Source of the DNA: JBAXQQ01 sp037131695
Lineage (GTDB): Bacteria; Armatimonadota; Hebobacteria; CAIYQO01
DNA length: 64,000 bases
Assembly: GCA_964638715.1 (NCBI GenBank)
Contig: CAZWZF010000020.1
Location: 10,762-74,761 of the forward strand
Direction: 5' to 3'
Each line of letters opens with the position of its first letter. Position 1 is the stretch's first letter. The translations under genes were made by a program, and so were the position numbers. The notes beneath the pieces are model-generated. The model was given only the letters and a program-made list of their open reading frames with translations, had not been told where the DNA came from and searched no databases. This document shows positions 7,702 through 15,377 of the stretch, piece by piece.

Positions 7702-8745
7702 CTACCCTTCCAAATAATGCACTTCAGACTGCCCGTGTAAACTTTTCGCTGCCGATTCGGCGGTTATGTCTCGTTGCGGGTTGCCCAGCATTTCAAAGCC
7801 TACCATAAATTTTTTCACGCTGGCACTGCGCAATAGCGGCGGGTAAAAATGCGCATGCAGGTGCCATTCTTCATGATTGCCGCCATCGGTGGGAGCATGG
7901 TGCCAGCCCATGGAATACGGGAAGGAGCATTTGAACAAGTTGTCATATTTGCAGGTGATTTTTTTCAGAATATCGGCAAGCGAGGCTTTTTCTTTTTCTG
8001 TTAATTCTGCCAGCGATTTCACATGGCGGCGCGGCAGCAGCATTGTCTCGAACGGCCATGTCGCCCAGAAAGGAACCAACACCATAAAATCGTCATTTTC
8101 AACTACGATTCTTTCCTTCGTTTCTGCCTCTATTTTCAAGTAATCGCACAACAGGCATGATTGGGTTTCTGCCAGGTATTTGCTTTGATTAACCAATTCC
8201 TTGGCGGGTTCGCCGGGAATATTTTCACTGGCCCATATCTGGCCATGCGGATGCGGGTTGCTGCACCCCATCATGGCACCTTTATTCTCGAATATCTGTA
8301 CGTAATTAATATAATCGCAGGCACCAAGTTCGATATACTGGTCTACCCACACATTTATAACGCCGGTAATATCTTCAATGCTCATGCGTGGCAGCGTCAG
8401 GTCGTGACGCGGTGAGAAACAAATCACCCGACACTTGCCGCGGTCGGCCTTGGCGCGCAGCAGGTTATTAACGTTCATCACACCGTCCGGGGTATCCGGC
8501 AGCAATGCGCTGAAATCATTGTCAAACACAAAAGTACTGGCATATTTCGGATTGCTGACACCCTCAGCGCGGGTATTGCCGGGGCACAGGTAGCATTTGG
8601 GGTCATACTGCGGACGATTGTCGGCGATTGCATCCTCTACCGCCCCCTGCCAGGGACGTTTGCCACGGTGCGGCGACACCAGCAGCCATTCACCGTTAAG
8701 CGGGTTAAAACGCTGATGCGGATGTTCCGACATATTAAAAGACAT
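7702..8745 (-). CDS. galT: Galactose-1-phosphate uridylyltransferase
   Basis: Leloir-pathway enzyme exchanging UMP between UDP-glucose and galactose-1-phosphate (347 aa). HIT-superfamily active site NPHPHGQIWA with the nucleotidylated His. N-terminal CYLCPGN (CxxC metal site) and FNPLNGEWLLVSPHRGKRPWQG are diagnostic. The C-terminal half contains WHHAPTDGGNHEEWHLHAHFYPP. The ATG at 8745 follows GAGG by 8 nt; a TTG one codon earlier is possible. No other gal gene is adjacent; fabH lies 187 bp upstream across a palindrome. Confidence 0.93.
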   Translation of the reverse strand: MSFNMSEHPHQRFNPLNGEWLLVSPHRGKRPWQGAVEDAIADNRPQYDPKCYLCPGNTRAEGVSNPKYASTFVFDNDFSALLPDTPDGVMNVNNLLRAKADRGKCRVICFSPRHDLTLPRMSIEDITGVINVWVDQYIELGACDYINYVQIFENKGAMMGCSNPHPHGQIWASENIPGEPAKELVNQSKYLAETQSCLLCDYLKIEAETKERIVVENDDFMVLVPFWATWPFETMLLPRRHVKSLAELTEKEKASLADILKKITCKYDNLFKCSFPYSMGWHHAPTDGGNHEEWHLHAHFYPPLLRSASVKKFMVGFEMLGNPQRDITAESAAKSLHGQSEVHYLEG

Positions 8746-8825
8746 CAAAATTACCTCGGGAAAGTTTAAGTTGAATATATATCTTTCGATAAATGAAGTA
8801 AAATTCCCTGCTGAACCAAAATGAT

Positions 8826-8912
8826 ATTATTCACCACAAAAAAACGCAAAGACCGCAAAAGAAGACTAATTAATAACCTCTTTTGCGGTCTTTGTGTTCC
8901 ATTGCGGTGAAT
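8826..8912. repeat. Long palindromic repeat, CACCACAAAA family, copy 2
   Basis: The left arm (8826-8864) starts ATTATTCACCACAAAAAAAC and the right arm (8879-8912) ends TTCCATTGCGGTGAAT. The arms pair over more than 30 bp with a short AT-rich loop. It shares arms with 3627-3794 but lacks that copy's long interior. It fills most of the fabH-galT spacer. Confidence 0.8.
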
Positions 8913-8932
8913 CTATATCTTTTCAAAACCTT

Positions 8933-9943
8933 CTACCAGCGCATTGCCATTGCACCCCAGGTTAAGCCGCCCCCGAAGCCGACGAGGATTATCAGGTCGC
9001 CTTTGTTTACCCGTCCCTGCTCAACAGCTTCGCTGAGAGCCAGCGGGATTGAGCCGGCGCTGGTGTTGCCGTATTCCTGCAGATTTACCATCCAGCGTTC
9101 GATAGGTATGCCCAGCCGTTTTGCTGATGCGTCGATGATGCGCATATTTGCCTGGTGCGGTATAACCAGCGCGATATCGTCGACGACGGCATTAATGCGC
9201 GACAGCACTTCGCGAACAGATTCTTCCAGAGATCGCACTGCAAATTTAAATACTTCGGCACCATTCATGCGTAGAAAATGTTCGTGCTTTTCAATGGTTT
9301 CGATGGATGCAGGTCGGCGCGAACCGCCCGCCGGTATGGTCAGCAAATCCGCACCGCTGCCATCAGCGCGCAGGTAAGATGCTAATATTCCACTTCCCTG
9401 TTCTGTCGGCTGCAATACGCATGCTCCGCCGCCATCACCCAATAATACGCAGGTGCCGCGATCGGTATAATCGGTAATGCGCGATAAAATATCTCCGCCA
9501 ACCACCAGGGCATTTTTATATAATCTTGAGCCGATGAGCGACGCACCGACTGTTAAGCCATAAATAAAACCGGTACAGGCGGCGGCAATGTCAAATGCGG
9601 CGGCGTGAGTTGCACCCAGAAGATTTTGCAGCAAACAAGCGGTGGATGGCATTAAAGTGTCGCCGGTCACCGATGCCACAATTATGCAATCAAGGTCTGC
9701 GGCGTCTAACTTGGCTTCTTCCAATGCTGCCTGGGCGGCTGGCAATACCATATCTGATAAAGCCATATCTGGATCAGCGATGTGTCGGGTGATGATTCCG
9801 CTTCGTGAGCGTATCCACTCATCTGAAGTATCCACCAATTTTTCCAAATCAGCATTTGTCATAATATGTTTTGGAGCACAAGCCTTAATTGAAGTAATCC
9901 CTGCTGGCATAATAGTATTTAACAATTCAGAATCTTTAATCAC
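8933..9943 (-). CDS. fabH: Beta-ketoacyl-ACP synthase III
   Basis: Initiates type II fatty acid synthesis by condensing acetyl-CoA with malonyl-ACP (336 aa, full length). The catalytic triad is visible: Cys in DIAAACTGFIYGL, His in VIPHQANMRII, Asn in YGNTSAGSIPLAL. The C-terminal GFGGGLTWGAMAMRW is typical. The start codon is GTG at 9943 preceded by AAAGGGG. The N-terminus is about 10 residues longer than E. coli FabH. Nothing in the neighbourhood forms a fab operon, although fabZ is 2.4 kb away on the same strand. Confidence 0.94.
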   Translation of the reverse strand: MIKDSELLNTIMPAGITSIKACAPKHIMTNADLEKLVDTSDEWIRSRSGIITRHIADPDMALSDMVLPAAQAALEEAKLDAADLDCIIVASVTGDTLMPSTACLLQNLLGATHAAAFDIAAACTGFIYGLTVGASLIGSRLYKNALVVGGDILSRITDYTDRGTCVLLGDGGGACVLQPTEQGSGILASYLRADGSGADLLTIPAGGSRRPASIETIEKHEHFLRMNGAEVFKFAVRSLEESVREVLSRINAVVDDIALVIPHQANMRIIDASAKRLGIPIERWMVNLQEYGNTSAGSIPLALSEAVEQGRVNKGDLIILVGFGGGLTWGAMAMRW

Positions 9944-9967
9944 AGAAATCCCCTTTCCATATCAACC

Positions 9968-9994
9968 TTGCGAATTAAGAAATATAATTCGCAA
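9968..9994. promoter_or_regulatory. Inverted repeat in the fabH leader
   Basis: TTGCGAATTA (9968-9977) pairs with TAATTCGCAA (9985-9994) around a 7-nt loop, 25-51 nt upstream of the fabH GTG. It is partly repeated at 10005-10020 (GCAAGGTTACGAATTA). Could be an operator or a leader hairpin; no T-run supports a terminator. The function is unassigned. Confidence 0.4.
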
Positions 9995-10101
9995 CCATAT
10001 TTCAGCAAGGTTACGAATTATTCTTACAATTCACCCTGCAACTAAACTTTACCAGTGAATTGGTTATACGTCAATAACTATATGATGAATGTCGAATACA
10101 T

Positions 10102-10617
10102 TTACCGTTCAGCGACTACCACTGCATTATCAATTATATACAACATTTTATCATCAGGCTTTCCAGTCGCTACTTTTAATGTTCCATATATACTTACCGG
10201 CCAATCAGTTAAATCTAACTGTTTGCCATTAGCTACATTTACCTGCACAATTTCCGCTACTCCAGGTGGATTGCAAAAATAGCATCCGCGCGGCCTTCCA
10301 GCTATGAAGAACTGAGATGATGGACCTGCTTCATGAAAAGGAAGCATGAAGCCTTTGACGTGCACATATTTGTCAGACATCTGTGCAATATCTGGCTTAA
10401 CTATCGGTTTTTTTCCATATTCCCAACATCCCTGTTGTAAATTTTTCCAATCAATATCTGCATATTGACCGGAAGGTGCATGCTTTGAATAACCCGGCAA
10501 TTTAGGCCCAATTACCAATTGCATCAAATCTTTATCTGACATTACCCAAATGACAAGAAGAAGAACTATTACACCAATAGCAATTAAAATATTCCTCTTT
10601 CGTTTTTTCTGATTCAT
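10102..10617 (-). CDS. Membrane-anchored DUF3299-type protein
   Basis: A 171-aa protein with one N-terminal transmembrane segment (ILIAIGVIVLLLVIWVM) and a periplasmic domain. The domain shows VHVKGFMLPFHEAG, RGCYFCNPPG and VSIYGTLKVATG, which fits DUF3299. Family context: such proteins often sit beside MacB/FtsX-type ABC permeases in metal- or envelope-related operons. It is the last gene of a four-gene operon, 3 nt after the permease stop. The Cys pair CYFC could bind metal (inference). No enzymatic function is known to me. Confidence 0.65.
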   Translation of the reverse strand: MNQKKRKRNILIAIGVIVLLLVIWVMSDKDLMQLVIGPKLPGYSKHAPSGQYADIDWKNLQQGCWEYGKKPIVKPDIAQMSDKYVHVKGFMLPFHEAGPSSQFFIAGRPRGCYFCNPPGVAEIVQVNVANGKQLDLTDWPVSIYGTLKVATGKPDDKMLYIIDNAVVVAER

Positions 10618-10620
10618 CTT

Positions 10621-11838
10621 TTACTCCTGAACTAATATATCTGCAACCGATAAACGATATGCGATAATAGCCGGCAATAAACCGGCAAAAACACCTAAAA
10701 TCAAAACACTTAATGCAACTACACCTTCTATCGGCTCAAAATGCCAGGCATTTAAGGCAATGCCAAAGCGAGTCATTACCATCGACGACCCTAACGCGGT
10801 AATTCCATGACCAAGCAGCCAACCTGATATAACACCAAACGCCGACAATACCGACGCCTCTAAAGCTATTACACGAAATACATCAACACGGGTAGCACCC
10901 AGGGAACGAATAACAGCAATATCGCGACGACGCTGGTGTATTGAATAGTACAGACTGATAAGTATCGTTAAAGATGACACAAAAACCACCAGGTAAGCCA
11001 CTATTAACAAAATACCTTGTAATGGTGCAATAAACGTACTGGCAACTTTATCAATTTGATCTACCGGAACAACAGCCATGGCAGCTTGATGAGCATTTAA
11101 ATCCTGGATTAAACGAAACCTGGCAGCGGGCTGATTAAGCCGTACCAGCAGTGAAGTTACTTCGCTGGTTGGATCGTGTCCCGGCTCAGGCTTTTCATCA
11201 GCATCAGGATGCGAGTGAACTATCCAGGTACTGTGATAATCAACATATACCGCGCGATCTATATTTGTTCCGGTTGGTGATAAAACACCGACAACTGTAT
11301 ATGGAAATTGCGGGTGAAAATCATCACTTTTACCCCACCCGTGCGCACCGATTATCTTCTGTCCAATTTGTAAATCACTTCTCCTTGCGACTTCAGACCC
11401 AACTACTGCTTCAAATGGTTTAATAAAACATTTCCCCTGTGCGAATAAGCCATCATTATTTATTGCTTTCCTGCCATCAAAAAAAGCCGGGATGGTGCCA
11501 ACAATCGGTGACCCGAAATAATTGTCACCCATAGTTAGTGGAATCACCCGCTCAACTACCGGGTCAGATTGCAGTCGTTTCCATACAGATATGTTTACAT
11601 TGCCAACTGGCGAATCCAGATAATACAGGCTGTTCAAGACAATCTGCAACGGACTTCCCTTTGCCCCTACAACAATATCCCAATTTGCGGTTTCTTTATT
11701 AAGTGTAGACTGAGTTTGAGTAGATAATATAAGAACTATTGTCGCGAGTGCCAGACCCAAAGCTACAGAAATAACAGTGAGTGATGTCATCAGTATCCGG
11801 GAACGAAGGTATGAAAAAATTAATTTAAAATCAGTCAT
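10621..11838 (-). CDS. ABC transporter permease, MacB/LolE (FtsX) family
   Basis: Inner-membrane permease of a mechanotransmission-type ABC system (405 aa). One N-terminal membrane helix (ILMTSLTVISVALGLALATIVLIL) is followed by a roughly 230-residue periplasmic domain and three C-terminal helices with the FtsX motif RRRDIAVIRSLGAT. The start is the ATG at 11838, with AGGAG 8 nt upstream, overlapping the ATPase stop by 8 bp; an in-frame ATG at 11853 has no Shine-Dalgarno. The partner ATPase is immediately upstream and a DUF3299 protein downstream. The substrate is unknown; a macrolide or lipoprotein role should not be assumed. Confidence 0.82.
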   Translation of the reverse strand: MTDFKLIFSYLRSRILMTSLTVISVALGLALATIVLILSTQTQSTLNKETANWDIVVGAKGSPLQIVLNSLYYLDSPVGNVNISVWKRLQSDPVVERVIPLTMGDNYFGSPIVGTIPAFFDGRKAINNDGLFAQGKCFIKPFEAVVGSEVARRSDLQIGQKIIGAHGWGKSDDFHPQFPYTVVGVLSPTGTNIDRAVYVDYHSTWIVHSHPDADEKPEPGHDPTSEVTSLLVRLNQPAARFRLIQDLNAHQAAMAVVPVDQIDKVASTFIAPLQGILLIVAYLVVFVSSLTILISLYYSIHQRRRDIAVIRSLGATRVDVFRVIALEASVLSAFGVISGWLLGHGITALGSSMVMTRFGIALNAWHFEPIEGVVALSVLILGVFAGLLPAIIAYRLSVADILVQE

Positions 11839-12511
11839 TATAAAGCTCCTCATGTGTCACCCATGTTGAGGCATCGATAATGCGGGTAAATCGTGAAGCG
11901 ATACTGGTATCATGGCTAACCATGACAAGAGTGGAATTATGTGTGTCGCAAATACGGAACAGCATATCCAATATCGTTGCAGCATTCGTTTTATCCAGGC
12001 TTGCCGTAGGCTCATCTGCCAATATTACTGCCGGCTCATTTATCACCGCACGGGCTATTGCAACCCGCTGCTGCTCTCCGATAGATAATAATTTCGGCAT
12101 TGCATGGACACGTTTTGTTAACCCAACTTCGGTCAGCAATTTATCAGCATGATGATGTGCTTCTGATGCAGACCATTTTCTACCGTATCGCGCGCCTAAT
12201 AATAAATTATCAGTCACCGTAAGGGTGGATAATAACTGAAATGACTGAAAAATAAGCCCTAAATGGTGACCGCGAAAAATGTCGACATCATGAGAACTCA
12301 TGCTGTCGATGCGTTCACCAGCGATAGTTATTGTGCCTTCATCAGGACGCAATAATCCCGCAAGAAGATTTAATAATGTTGTTTTTCCGCACCCGCTGGG
12401 ACCGCTGATAAGTATGCGTTCACCCTTTTTTATTGATAGTTCATCAACAGCCCAATGCAAGGTATGACCAAAGATTGAATAATTTTTTTTGATATCATGA
12501 CAATAAATCAT
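11831..12511 (-). CDS. ABC transporter ATP-binding protein, LolD/MacB type
   Basis: Cytoplasmic ATPase (226 aa) partnering the permease. Walker A GPSGCGKTT, Q-loop IFQSFQLL, signature SIGEQQRVAIARA, Walker B VILADEPTASLD and the switch His in VMVSHD are all present. The signature has I-G-E-Q-Q instead of the canonical S-G-G-Q-Q. The length and short Q-loop region are typical of LolD-like ATPases. The ATG at 12511 follows the upstream small gene by 95 nt. Confidence 0.9.
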   Translation of the reverse strand: MIYCHDIKKNYSIFGHTLHWAVDELSIKKGERILISGPSGCGKTTLLNLLAGLLRPDEGTITIAGERIDSMSSHDVDIFRGHHLGLIFQSFQLLSTLTVTDNLLLGARYGRKWSASEAHHHADKLLTEVGLTKRVHAMPKLLSIGEQQRVAIARAVINEPAVILADEPTASLDKTNAATILDMLFRICDTHNSTLVMVSHDTSIASRFTRIIDASTWVTHEELYND

Positions 12512-12606
12512 GTTTTATGCTCCAAATATATAGCTGGCAATTACTGACACGATAATGCTAAATAACATTACATTTTACTGTATCAGCAATAATGGTTGAG
12601 GATAAA

Positions 12607-12966
12607 TTAACCTGCTAATGTTGGAGGAGCGCGGGACGGAGTGAATATTGATACCGTGCGCTGAATGAAGGAAGCGGCACAAGGTGGATTTTCTATTTTT
12701 ATCAACTCTACGGAATAAGTTGGTATTAAAAGTGAACCGCAACTATTGAAAGCATCCTGGACGAAACAAGCCGGGCATGAATCACCATTATTGTTAACAC
12801 TATTTGATATAAATACGGTGCAGTTGCTGTATAGATTTGTTTGCGATAGACGAAAATTATTATGGTTATGACCAGACAACCCGATACCTGCATAAAACAG
12901 ATACGGAATTAAAAACAGCAATAACCAGGTTTTTCTGAAACTTCGCAACACGTTACACTTTACCAA
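12607..12966 (-). CDS. Small secreted/membrane Cys-His protein (DUF2946-like), first gene of ABC operon
   Basis: A 119-aa protein read from a TTG at 12966 (no ATG available). It has a hydrophobic N-terminal segment (WLLLFLIPYLFYAGIGLSG), then HNHNN, CPACF with two further Cys, and ends PSRAPPTLAG. This pattern of an export signal, H-x-H, CxxC and a terminal RAPP resembles DUF2946-type proteins, which accompany metal transport genes (family recollection, moderate certainty). It is preceded by a good sigma70-type promoter at 12986-13015, and the ABC ATPase gene follows. A plausible metal-binding component. Confidence 0.45.
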   Translation of the reverse strand: MVKCNVLRSFRKTWLLLFLIPYLFYAGIGLSGHNHNNFRLSQTNLYSNCTVFISNSVNNNGDSCPACFVQDAFNSCGSLLIPTYSVELIKIENPPCAASFIQRTVSIFTPSRAPPTLAG

Positions 12967-12985
12967 TGATTTACTTTATGGTTGG

Positions 12986-13015
12986 ATTATACCTGTTTTT
13001 TACCCGAAAAGACAA
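12986..13015 (-). promoter_or_regulatory. Sigma70-type promoter of the ABC/DUF3299 operon
   Basis: Minus strand: -35 TTGTCT (13010-13015), 18-nt spacer, perfect -10 TATAAT (12986-12991). The predicted start of transcription is about 12979, leaving a very short leader before the TTG at 12966. The stretch 12967-13045 has no other feature. Confidence 0.6.
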
Positions 13016-13045
13016 AAATGAAACATCGTTAATTAAACCGGAAGT

Positions 13046-13867
13046 TTAATTCAACAATTGTCCCTGGGTAGAGGCGATGCGGATTTGACCGAATAGTTCT
13101 TTCTGGATGATGGTTATCCGGTGCATGCGCATCAGTTCCAGTACGGCGAGGAAGGTTATTATTATGGTGGTGCGGGTCAGCGGAAAATCGCAATCGGGGG
13201 TGAAAAATATATCGGCAAATACGACGCCGTCGGGACCGCATTTTTCCAATTGTTTCAGGATATACATCATCTGCTGGCGAATGCTTACGCGCGGGCGGGC
13301 AACCTCGCGAAATGTCGGTCCGGCGGCTTCCGCACGTGCCAGCACTTCCTGCAATGCCTTCCACAGGTTAAATGAATCCGGGTCGACAGAAAACTCGGGG
13401 TTTATCTTTGGCAATGGTATAGTGGCGACGATATCGGGACGCGATACGCATTGACTTCTTTCTTCTGCACGTTTTTGCAGTTCCTGGGCGGCGGATTTGT
13501 ATTGGGTATATTCCAGCAAGCGGCGTACTAATTCTGCCCGCGGATCTTCATCTTCGTCCAATTTTTCTTCAATCATCGCCGGCGGTCGCGGCAGCAGCAT
13601 GCGGGATTTAATTTCCAACAGGGTAGCCGCCATTACCAGAAACTCGCTTGCCAATTCAATATCCAGCACTTCCATTAATTTAATGTAATCTAAAAATTGC
13701 CGGGTGATGGATGAAATGGGGATATCGTTGATGTCGATTTCCTGGCGTTTGATGAAGTATAACAATAAATCCAGGGGACCTTCGAATAAAGGCACGCTCA
13801 CCGGATATCCGGTGAAACGTGCCCTCAATTCGTCTGAAATATTTACTACATTCGTTGCTGTATACAT
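13046..13867 (-). CDS. scpA: Segregation and condensation protein A
   Basis: Kleisin subunit of the bacterial condensin Smc-ScpAB. It shows the N-terminal kleisin motif VPLFEGPLDLLLYFIKRQEIDINDIPI, YIKLMEVLDIELASEFLVMAATLLEIKSRMLLPRP, and a C-terminal winged-helix region ending near ELMRMHRITIIQKELFG. The ATG at 13867 (273 aa) is chosen because the in-frame extension to 13936 is hydrophobic and unlike ScpA. There is no scpB beside it; the neighbours are unrelated. Confidence 0.88.
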   Translation of the reverse strand: MYTATNVVNISDELRARFTGYPVSVPLFEGPLDLLLYFIKRQEIDINDIPISSITRQFLDYIKLMEVLDIELASEFLVMAATLLEIKSRMLLPRPPAMIEEKLDEDEDPRAELVRRLLEYTQYKSAAQELQKRAEERSQCVSRPDIVATIPLPKINPEFSVDPDSFNLWKALQEVLARAEAAGPTFREVARPRVSIRQQMMYILKQLEKCGPDGVVFADIFFTPDCDFPLTRTTIIITFLAVLELMRMHRITIIQKELFGQIRIASTQGQLLN

Positions 13868-14022
13868 AATTGTGAAAGTTGCAATGATAAAAACTGCTAA
13901 CGGATGAATAATACCACAGTCCCACAGATAGCGCAAGGGGAAATTGAAAACACTATGGGTAGAGTTGAAAATATTTTCATTTATTTTTTTACATTTAATT
14001 TACGCAAAAGCGATAATTATTA

Positions 14023-14051
14023 TTGAAGTAATCGTTCCAATATGCTATCCT
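14023..14051 (+). promoter_or_regulatory. Predicted promoter of the URO-D-like gene
   Basis: TTGAAG (14023-14028), 17-nt spacer, TATCCT (14046-14051), followed by GAGGTGG just before the ATG at 14071. The leader would be about 12 nt. The rest of the divergent spacer 13868-14022 is AT-rich without other recognisable elements. Confidence 0.5.
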
Positions 14052-14070
14052 GCCAAAAAATGAGGTGGAT

Positions 14071-15309
14071 ATGAATAATAACGATATTAAAAGATTGCGC
14101 GAAATAGCGCAAAAGGTGAAACAAGTCAGCGAGTCTGACGAGAACCAGGCGAAAATTGCCAACTGGTACGCAATGGATGAAGGCAACGCAACCCGTCCGA
14201 ATATTGTAATCGAACTTGGCGGCATCCATGGCATTTTCGATAATTTCGTCACGCTGCAATGCGAAGATGAAATGGCGAGAGCGCAGGAACACAGCATGCT
14301 GGCGACGTTATTCATTCATGATTATGTTAAAGATGACAACGCAATTTTGCCATATATCAATTTGGGTTGGAGTGTCAGCAGCACCGGCTATGGAATTGAA
14401 TCGCAAATCGACCGGTCAGACAATGACGGCAAAATGGGGGCATATCATATCGGTTCAGCATTAACAGATTTATCCCGCGAAGTGCCTTTGCTGAAAAAAC
14501 GTGTATTCACCGTTGACCGTCAGAAAACCCTGGATAACAAGGCGGCACTGGAAGAAATTTATGACGGCATATTGAAAGTGCGTATGCGCGGCAACCCGTG
14601 GTGGACAATGGGATTAACCCAGGCCGCGGTATATCTAATTGGCGTGGAAGGCTTGATGATGCAGATGTATGATGATCCTGAAGGCCTGCACGCGCTGATG
14701 TCTTTCCTGCGCGACGACTACATGGGAATGCTGGATTTTTACCAGAATGAAGGCCTGTTGAACCTGAACAATGAAGATGACTACATTGGCTCCGGCAGCC
14801 GCGGCTACACCCGCAGATTGCCGGTGAACACCGATGGCAAGATAACCACAAAAGATTTATGGTGCCTGATAGAATCCCAGGAAACCGTCAGTGTCAGCCC
14901 GGGAATGTATGAAGAGTTCGTATTCCAATACGAAAAACCGTTCGCAGAAAGATTTGGCAGCACATATTATGGCTGCTGCGAACCAGTGCACACACGCTGG
15001 CACCTGGTAAAAAAACTGCCAGGGCTGAAACGGGTATCGGTATCCCCCTGGTGCGATCAGGAACTGCTGGCGCAGGATATGCAGGGAATAGTATTCTCCC
15101 GCAAACCAAACCCGTCACTGATAAGCACAGACAAATTCGACGAAACCGCCATCCGCGAAGATTTGCAGAAAACCCTGCAAATAACGAAAAAGTATAATGT
15201 AGCCACCGAAATAGCCATGAAAGACGTCCACACCATCGCCAACGACCCCACCAGACTACCCCGCTGGGTGGAAATAGCAAGAGAAGAAGTGGCGAAGATA
15301 TATGGGTAA
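14071..15309 (+). CDS. Uroporphyrinogen decarboxylase/corrinoid methyltransferase-like (URO-D superfamily) protein
   Basis: A 412-aa protein with the C-terminal TIM-barrel signatures of the URO-D/MtaA superfamily: YYGCCEPVHTRWHLVKKLPG, VSVSPWCD and a final helix WVEIAREEV. Such stand-alone paralogues, abundant in Lentisphaerae, Planctomycetes and gut Firmicutes, usually act in methyl transfer rather than haem synthesis, so no hem role is claimed. The substrate is unknown; no corrinoid protein is adjacent. The ATG at 14071 is chosen over a GTG at 14065 because GAGGTGG is then correctly spaced. Confidence 0.7.
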   Translation: MNNNDIKRLREIAQKVKQVSESDENQAKIANWYAMDEGNATRPNIVIELGGIHGIFDNFVTLQCEDEMARAQEHSMLATLFIHDYVKDDNAILPYINLGWSVSSTGYGIESQIDRSDNDGKMGAYHIGSALTDLSREVPLLKKRVFTVDRQKTLDNKAALEEIYDGILKVRMRGNPWWTMGLTQAAVYLIGVEGLMMQMYDDPEGLHALMSFLRDDYMGMLDFYQNEGLLNLNNEDDYIGSGSRGYTRRLPVNTDGKITTKDLWCLIESQETVSVSPGMYEEFVFQYEKPFAERFGSTYYGCCEPVHTRWHLVKKLPGLKRVSVSPWCDQELLAQDMQGIVFSRKPNPSLISTDKFDETAIREDLQKTLQITKKYNVATEIAMKDVHTIANDPTRLPRWVEIAREEVAKIYG

Positions 15310-15319
15310 ATAAATCGTA

Positions 15320-15348
15320 GGGTCAGGTTCTAAACCTGACCCATTTTT
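15320..15348 (+). terminator. Hairpin terminator after the URO-D-like gene
   Basis: GGGTCAGGTT (15320-15329), loop CTA, AACCTGACCC (15333-15342), then ATTTTT. A near-identical hairpin (GGGCAGGTT-CGT-AACCTGCCC) recurs at 25491-25511, so it may also be a dispersed small repeat. Confidence 0.65.
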
Positions 15349-15377
15349 AACATTAAAACTTCGGTCTATAAAATAAT

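Noticed and set aside
14071..15309. HemE (haem biosynthesis)
   Set aside because: Only superfamily-level signatures are seen, the N-terminal third differs, and no haem genes are nearby.
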